In this document: positions 6,384 through 10,445 of the stretch, one piece after another
How the letters are laid out: each line of letters opens with the position of its first letter
Position numbering within the stretch: position 1 is the stretch's first letter
Source: an uncultured Clostridia bacterium
Lineage (GTDB): Bacteria > Bacillota > Clostridia > TANB77 > CAG-508
NCBI GenBank assembly: GCA_947629965.1
Contig: CANRFS010000038.1
Span: 1 to 10,445 of the forward strand
DNA length: 10,445 nt
Reading direction: 5' to 3'
Program-made: the position numbers and the translations under genes
Notes under the pieces: model-generated
Databases searched by the model: none
The model's input: only the letters and a program-made list of their open reading frames with translations
What the model was told of the DNA's origin: nothing

Positions 6384-7638
6384 CTAATTTTCCGTATATT
6401 TTATTACTGCTCCTGTTGCACTTGTAAATTCATTGTTCCCTGTGATTTTATATGAAACATCATTTGCGCTAAGAGTTATAACAGTAGTTGAATCTTGTCC
6501 TTTAGTTATAGTAAAAGTACCAGAATAATTCTCCGTTATACCAGCTACTGTAACTAAATTTGTTTGTGTATATGTTCCATCTGATTTTAATACAATTGTT
6601 ATTTCGTATTTGCTTAATGGATCATTTGCATTCCAATAATCAATTCCTTTATATGTTCCATATTTTAATGTATAATTTCCGTGCTTGCGATTCTTCTTGT
6701 CTTTTTTTCTCTTCAGCAGCTTTTTTTGCCTCTTCTTCTGCCTTTTTTGCTTGTTCTTCAGCCTCCCTTGCTTGCTCTTCAGCTTTCTTTTTGGCTTCTT
6801 CTTCGGCTTTTATTCTTGCCTCCTCTTCTGCCTTTTTTCTTTCTTCCTCTTCCTTTTGTTTTTGCTGTATTTCTTCTAAAGCCTTGACCATTTCGTCTTT
6901 CTTCGATTTAACTTCTGATACTTTTTTATTTACCTGTGCTATCTCTGCATCTGTTAATTCACTTTCCATATTTTCTATAGCATTCCTAAATTCTTCTTTT
7001 ATTTCATCCTCATAAGAATTTATACTTATGTATTCCCATTTGTTTTCTACTGCATCAGTTTTTACAAATTTTTGATCAAATTTAGGAACTTCTAATACTC
7101 TTCCATCTAATGTAGTTAATGAATACCTTTCTCCTATCTTAAATTCAAATACATCATCAATAATTATTTCATCTGAATCAAATTGCTCTTCATTTGCTTT
7201 TATGCTTTCATAAATATTATAATATTTTTCGCTATCTTCATTTACTTCACGAACATAATAATCATAAGTATTATTTTCTATATCAAATAAATATTCAACT
7301 GTAAAATCCTTTTTAAACATTTGAAGACTATTTACCGAATTATTACCAATGTAAAAAATATTAGTGAATGCTTGTCCTAATTCTTCGTAATTATATAGCA
7401 TTACTGGTTTTTCTATTCCTTGAATTTTACAAAATTGTATTTTTTCATTTGTGCGATAATATCTTACTGATTCTTCTCTCTTGTTTAGTTTTTCTTTATT
7501 CTCTTTCAAATAATCATAATAAATTCTAATCCATTCCAACTCAAACGGATCCTGTTCTTTATTATTTTTATACATAAAATATCCTACAGAACCTACAATT
7601 ATCAGTATTATTAACAGTATAATCATCACTTTTTTCAT
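6384..7638 (-). CDS. Membrane-anchored coiled-coil protein with C-terminal beta domain, recoded at one CGGA
   Basis: I do not recognise a named family for the whole protein. Residues about 4-23 form a hydrophobic N-terminal membrane anchor or uncleaved signal. Residues 24-235 are a charged, probably extracellular region. Residues about 236-318 are a Glu/Lys/Ala-rich coiled coil resembling the TolA stalk. In the zero frame the protein stops ten codons after the coiled coil. Reading CGGA at 6681..6678 as one glycine instead opens 97 more residues (GNYTLKYGTYKG, then alternating Thr/Tyr/Ile/Gly beta-like sequence with KSDGTY and FTITKG), ending at TAG 6384. The full product is 417 residues. The C-terminal part resembles the lipocalin-like beta domains found at the ends of clostridial surface proteins; that match is by eye only. 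The start has AAAGGAAG upstream and lies 19 bases after the lipid kinase stop, so the two are probably cotranscribed. Confidence 0.8.
6678..6681 (-). other. CGGA +1 recoding site in the coiled-coil gene (Gly320)
   Basis: The sense context is tcg caa gca CGGA aat tat aca. The break falls exactly at the boundary between the coiled coil and the beta-rich C-terminal domain. The downstream frame has no stop for 97 codons and a composition typical of a folded extracellular domain. Gly at the start of a GNYTLKYG-like strand is plausible. This is the one site not anchored by a strongly conserved family motif. Confidence 0.78.
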
Positions 7639-7657
7639 ACAATACTTCCTTTATTCT

Positions 7658-8553
7658 CTACATTGGTATTACATATTCTATTGCTTTATTTATATTTTTA
7701 ATTTCTACTTCTTTTTTTCTTCCTCCGAATTCTCCGATCTACTGTCCATGGAATATTAGTTGAAGATTTTATTTTAATTTTATCTGTCTGATAGTATTCA
7801 AAATATTTCTTTTTACTATGTTGTTTAAATAATATTGCAAATACAGTTTTAATATATCCCCAAAAACTATTTGGTTTTCTTATGAATAGCATTTCGAATT
7901 CTCCATCATTTATTTTTACTCCGCTTCTCTTAAACCACTCAAATCCCCCAATAGATTTTGAATTACTAATTGAACCAAATATAAATTCATCTGTAACCTT
8001 ATTTTCATTAGTTTCTATTGTTATTGTATATCCTCTAATTTTATTTAAATATTTTATTCCTACTATAAAATATGCTAATTTTCCAAATTTTCTTTTTAAT
8101 TTTTGTGTTGTAACATATGAAACTGGTGTAAATGCTCCAAATGCTGCAACATAGTTAAAATATGAATTGTTAAATTTTCCTATATCTGATGAAATAATTG
8201 TACCTTCATCAATATTTCTTGCTAGAAACGTCTTTTTTGTTGATAACTTTATTGTTTTGGCAAAATCGTTCATCGTTCCGTAATGGTATAAAACCTATTT
8301 GAGGCTTCTTTTCTAAATTCATTACTGCATTAATTAATTCATTTAGTGTTCCGTCTCCTCCACAGCATACTACTAAATCCCAATCTGTATTATTTTCTTT
8401 TAAAATATCAGATGGTTTATAATTTGCTTTAGTATATACTGTTTTAGCATTATAGCCTCTCTTTTCAAAATTGTTAACTATTTTAGGTAATTTTCTTTGT
8501 ATTGTTCCTTTTCCAGCTTTTGGATTAACAATTAATAACATATTTTCATTCAT
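7658..8553 (-). CDS. Diacylglycerol kinase-family lipid kinase (YegS/BmrU/DgkB type), recoded at two CGGA sites
   Basis: This is a soluble lipid kinase that phosphorylates diacylglycerol or a related lipid at the membrane with ATP. Motifs in order are NPKAGKG (10-16), the nucleotide-binding GGDGTLNE (65-72), PLGTMNDF (90-97) and VDGEFGG (271-277) near the C-terminus. The zero frame breaks twice. At CGGA 8280..8277 the glycine of PLGTxND is restored; at CGGA 7736..7733 the glycine of the conserved DGE motif is restored. Between the two sites 180 codons stay open in the shifted frame. The doubly recoded protein has 297 residues, normal for the family, and ends EIKNINKAIEYVIPM, a typical family tail. 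The start has AAGGA six bases upstream. It lies 12 bases after the epimerase gene and 19 bases before the coiled-coil gene, forming one operon. Confidence 0.92.
7733..7736 (-). other. CGGA +1 recoding site 2 in the lipid kinase gene (Gly273)
   Basis: The sense context is aca gta gat CGGA gaa ttc gga. The zero frame gives a basic tail (RRIRRKKKRSRN) unlike the family. The +1 frame gives V-D-G-E-F-G-G and a proper C-terminal strand. A second CGGA five bases further on then reads ttC GGA in frame and needs no shift, a useful internal control. Confidence 0.9.
8277..8280 (-). other. CGGA +1 recoding site 1 in the lipid kinase gene (Gly92)
   Basis: The sense context is ata cca tta CGGA acg atg aac. 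The zero frame runs into a stop 23 codons later. Recoding gives P-L-G-T-M-N-D-F, the conserved PLGTxND motif of lipid kinases of this family, with the essential glycine at the four-base site. Confidence 0.92.
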
Positions 8554-8565
8554 ATTTTTTCCTTA

Positions 8566-9403
8566 CTAAAAGAATTTTACTTTAAATTTACAATCAAATT
8601 CTTGTTCTGGTTTTAATGTAATTATTCCGTCTTTATCTTTAAAATAACCTGTTTCTACTGTTTTATCTGTTGTATTAAACCATGGTTCTATACATACAAA
8701 TGACGCATTTGGTACGCTCCATATTCCGAAGTATTGGAAATTCTGACATATCAAATTCTAAGATCTTTTTATCATCCTTTTTTTGTTTTAATGTTATTGT
8801 TTTCGATTTATATTTTTTAATCATTATAGCATCATGTGCAAAGCTATCTTTTTCTATATCTATTATTTTACCTTCTCTTAATAAATTCTCAGATGGTCTG
8901 CTTGATATGTATTGTCCGGCTACTTTCATGAATTCTATTTTATCTTCCTTCTTTTCTAATTCAAAATAATATTCATCTTGAGCTAATTCTAATTTAAATC
9001 CTGGATGTCCTCCTATTCCGAAAAGCATATCTTTATCATCGATGTTTGCTACTTTGTATTTTACAATTAGCTCATCACCATTTATTATATATGCAATATA
9101 TAATTCAAATTTAAATGGATACATCTTTAAAGTTTCATCATTACTTCTTGTCATATACACTTTTGCATCTTCTGTTTCTTGAATTAATTTAAATTTCATA
9201 TCCTTTGCAAACCCGTGCTGAGGTATTTCGTATACTTCATTATTAATTATTGTTTTATTATCTCTTAGCCTTCCAACCATTGGAAAAAGTATTGGCGCAC
9301 TTCTGTCCCAGTATTTTTTTTCATCATGTAATTTTTCTTTTCCATTAAATATAATACTTGTTAATTCTGCTCCTTCGTTTGAAACTTTTATTTCTAAAGA
9401 CAT
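8566..9403 (-). CDS. Aldose 1-epimerase-like (LacX-type) protein, recoded at one CGGA
   Basis: A sugar mutarotase-fold protein expected to interconvert alpha and beta anomers of a hexose or hexose derivative in the cytoplasm. Visible motifs are FPMVGRL (40-46), QHGF with H63, GGHPGF with H133, and IEPW with E239. The zero frame is lost at CGGA 8728..8725, which breaks the FPxxGIWSxP segment (223-231). Reading CGGA as Gly226 restores it and keeps E239, the likely catalytic acid/base region, in the protein. The recoded length of 278 residues is close to the family's usual 290. I chose ATG 9403 because GAGGTG lies seven bases upstream and the N-terminus fits; an ATG at 9433 is in frame but overlaps the predicted promoter. 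It is first in an operon with the lipid kinase. The substrate cannot be told from sequence. Confidence 0.9.
8725..8728 (-). other. CGGA +1 recoding site in the epimerase gene (Gly226)
   Basis: The sense context is cca ata ctt CGGA ata tgg agc. The zero frame gives RNMERTKC and stops after 17 codons. The +1 frame gives G-I-W-S-V-P followed by FVCIEPW, both recognisable in this family. The preceding codon ctt is the same as in pyrB, but the other sites have different preceding codons. Confidence 0.9.
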
Positions 9404-9423
9404 TCTAGTCACCTCATCAATTA

Positions 9424-9452
9424 ATTTTATCATAATTATTATATTATTTCAA
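9424..9452 (-). promoter_or_regulatory. Sigma-A type promoter of the epimerase operon
   Basis: The -35 box is TTGAAA (9452..9447), the spacer is 17 bases and the -10 box is TAAAAT (9429..9424), with an upstream TG making an extended -10. Transcription would start near 9417, just before the GAGGTG ribosome binding site at 9415..9410, giving a very short leader. Surrounding DNA is AT-rich, so chance matches are possible. Confidence 0.6.
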
Positions 9453-9539
9453 ATATAAAATTAATGACTTATATTTTGTAATATTTATCTATTTTTAGTA
9501 AATAATAAATATAGTATATTTTTAATGGAGGGTTTATAT

Positions 9540-9974
9540 ATGGAAAATCAAAATTTGAATATTTTAGATGAAGTAAATAAAGGTGCTACAATGGGTATGA
9601 ATGCTATCTCCTATGTTTCTGATAAGGTTACTGATGATAAATTTAAACAAGTCCTTGATACTGAATACAATAAATATAGAGATATCTCTAGAAGAGTAAA
9701 TCATTTATATTCTAATTATAGCGACAAAGAACCTCATGAAACAAATGCTATGAATAAAATGATGACTTGGTATGGAATTCAAATGAAAACTATGACAGAT
9801 AGCACTACTTCTAAGCTATCAGAATTATTAATGCAAGGTACTAATATGGGAATTATAGAAGGAAGACGTTTAATAAATCAAAATGAAAATGCTGCTGATG
9901 ATGTAAAAAATATTTTAAATGATTTTGTTGTGATGCAAGAAGATAGTGTTGAAACTTTGAAGAAGTATTTGTAG
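9540..9974 (+). CDS. Small all-helical protein, possibly ferritin-like four-helix bundle
   Basis: This is the only plus-strand gene. I do not recognise a function. The 144-residue protein has no signal peptide or membrane segment and looks wholly alpha-helical. It is rich in Met, Asn and Lys, with phrases such as MNKMMTWYGIQMKT and LMQGTNMGIIEGRR. The periodic layout (helix about 8-30, 31-62, 70-105, 115-143) resembles small uncharacterised ferritin-like bundle proteins common in Clostridia, but I see no clear set of metal-binding Glu/His residues. I chose ATG 9540 because GGAGGG lies seven bases upstream; an ATG at 9525 lies before that site. The upstream AT-rich DNA has no convincing promoter (weak candidate TTGTAA near 9476). 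It has no CGG codon. It converges on dinD and the two stop codons are one base apart. Confidence 0.85.
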   Translation: MENQNLNILDEVNKGATMGMNAISYVSDKVTDDKFKQVLDTEYNKYRDISRRVNHLYSNYSDKEPHETNAMNKMMTWYGIQMKTMTDSTTSKLSELLMQGTNMGIIEGRRLINQNENAADDVKNILNDFVVMQEDSVETLKKYL

Positions 9975-9996
9975 GCTATTTTTTAATAGCCTTTTT
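9974..9996 (+). terminator. Intrinsic terminator shared by convergent genes
   Basis: The stem ggctatt (9974..9980) pairs with aatagcc (9985..9991) around a tttt loop and is followed by TTTTT. It begins on the last base of the plus-strand stop codon. On the other strand it overlaps the last four codons and stop of the recoded dinD gene, so one hairpin serves as terminator for one gene and coding sequence for the other. Confidence 0.85.
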
Positions 9997-10445
9997 ATTT
10001 TCTTTTTCTAATTGCTTTAAACTTTTTTGTGGAGTAGGTAAATCTTCTGGCATAGTTCCGTCCAGCTTGTTTAATTGCTTCTCTAACTATTTTTCCAATT
10101 TTATTATGTGTATCACAAGCTTTCTTTTCAGTATCAACTTTATCTCTTTTTAATTTTGATTTCGTTTGCGTAATGCGAAATAAATTAGCTGCGAGTTCTT
10201 CACTTCCCATATTGTCTAAAATATCTTCTCTATATCTTAATCCCTTTCTTTTAGCAATATCATCAGCTGTTTCACCATTATATAAGCCTTTATATCCGCT
10301 ATTATGGAACTTGTCAAAATTTTTTACTCCTGCCTTTTTTGCAACTTGATTAAGTGAATAATTGCCTCTTCTTGTTAAATCTCTTTGATAAAATCTTTTT
10401 TCATCTTCTGTTAGCATACTGTATTCTTTTTCACTAATTTCTTGC
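9976..10445 (-). CDS. dinD: DinD-like DNA-damage-inducible protein, 3' part, recoded at one CGGA
   Basis: DinD in E. coli is an SOS-induced protein that acts on RecA filaments; this family has a C-terminal region much like the one here. Visible matches are LTEDEKRFYQR, FHNSGYKGLYNGETADDIAKRKGL, and the conserved block around MGSEELAANLFRITQT. In the zero frame the C-terminus is an odd basic tail (ARRFTYSTKK). Reading CGGA 10060..10057 as one glycine gives G-G-T-M-P-E-D-L-P-T-P, the hallmark end of this family, then a Lys/Glu-rich tail to TAG 9978..9976. The frame is open through the right edge, so the N-terminal half is missing from the window. Its promoter and any LexA box lie outside. The gene converges on the helical-protein gene. 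Confidence 0.9.
10057..10060 (-). other. CGGA +1 recoding site in dinD (second Gly of GGTMPE)
   Basis: The sense context is caa gct gga CGGA act atg cca. An ordinary GGA codon immediately precedes the four-base site, so the conserved Gly-Gly pair of GGTMPEDLPTP is encoded as GGA followed by CGGA. The zero frame runs through the convergent gene boundary only in a low-complexity basic tail. Confidence 0.92.

Noticed and set aside
6700..6870. Tandem DNA repeat or CRISPR-like array
   Set aside because: The repetition follows codons for a Glu/Lys/Ala coiled coil with irregular units and no spacers; no CRISPR array or insertion sequence was seen in the window.
6560..7015. Plus-strand ORFs rich in Ser, Ala, Phe and Cys opposite the coiled-coil gene
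   Set aside because: They are antisense shadows of the repetitive Glu/Lys/Ala codons of the coiled coil and have no ribosome binding site or family features.
715..10060. Five genes as pseudogenes
   Set aside because: Every break is exactly one base, always CGGA at an in-frame glycine position, with no other stops, missense decay or deletions. Random decay would not pick one tetranucleotide six times.
1438..10060. Systematic sequencing or assembly error inserting C before GGA
   Set aside because: Many ordinary GGA codons in the window are unaffected, the flanking bases of the six sites differ, and the extra base always falls before an in-frame glycine codon, which a base-caller cannot know. 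Raw reads remain the decisive check.
1438..10060. Simple reassignment of the CGG triplet to another amino acid
   Set aside because: A triplet reassignment would not restore the downstream frame in any of the five genes; a net +1 step is needed.

Overview
The window comes from a very AT-rich, low-GC Gram-positive genome, most likely an anaerobic, possibly gut-associated, member of the Clostridia. This rests on codon choice, strong AAGGAGG-like ribosome binding sites, short intergenic gaps, and the presence of an ATCase regulatory chain (PyrI) and a DinD-type protein. The lineage is an inference; nothing here names a species.

Layout, read in the direction of transcription (mostly minus strand). 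At the right edge is the 3' part of a dinD-like gene (10445..9976). It converges on one plus-strand gene (9540..9974) for a small helical protein, and a shared hairpin terminator lies between them. Next comes a minus-strand operon: an aldose 1-epimerase-like protein (9403..8566), a diacylglycerol-kinase-family lipid kinase (8553..7658), and a membrane-anchored protein with a coiled coil and a C-terminal beta-rich domain (7638..6384). After that comes a pyrimidine operon with its own promoter: an unannotated 27-codon leader ORF, an attenuator-like terminator, a second leader hairpin, then carA, carB, pyrB and pyrI, closed by a terminator near 161..187. CarAB makes carbamoyl phosphate, which PyrB/PyrI (aspartate transcarbamoylase) uses in the first committed step of UMP synthesis.

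The main discovery is a recurrent +1 reading-frame break. Five genes (pyrB, the coiled-coil gene, the lipid kinase twice, the epimerase, dinD) are each interrupted by exactly one extra base, six breaks in all. At every break the zero-frame codon is CGG followed by A, and reading the four bases CGGA as one glycine restores the full-length protein, at a family-conserved glycine in five of the six. By eye, these six are the only in-frame CGG codons in the window; 16 other CGGA strings in coding DNA lie in other phases and cause no break. This pattern suggests an organism in which CGG is not a normal arginine codon and CGGA is decoded as a four-base glycine codon, or by an equivalent programmed +1 shift. 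All five genes are therefore annotated here as intact and recoded, not as pseudogenes.

A second discovery is the leader of the pyr operon. A translated U-rich mini-ORF has its stop codon on the first bases of an intrinsic terminator. This matches the logic of UTP-sensing attenuation known from enterobacterial pyrBI, and I see no PyrR-type leader.
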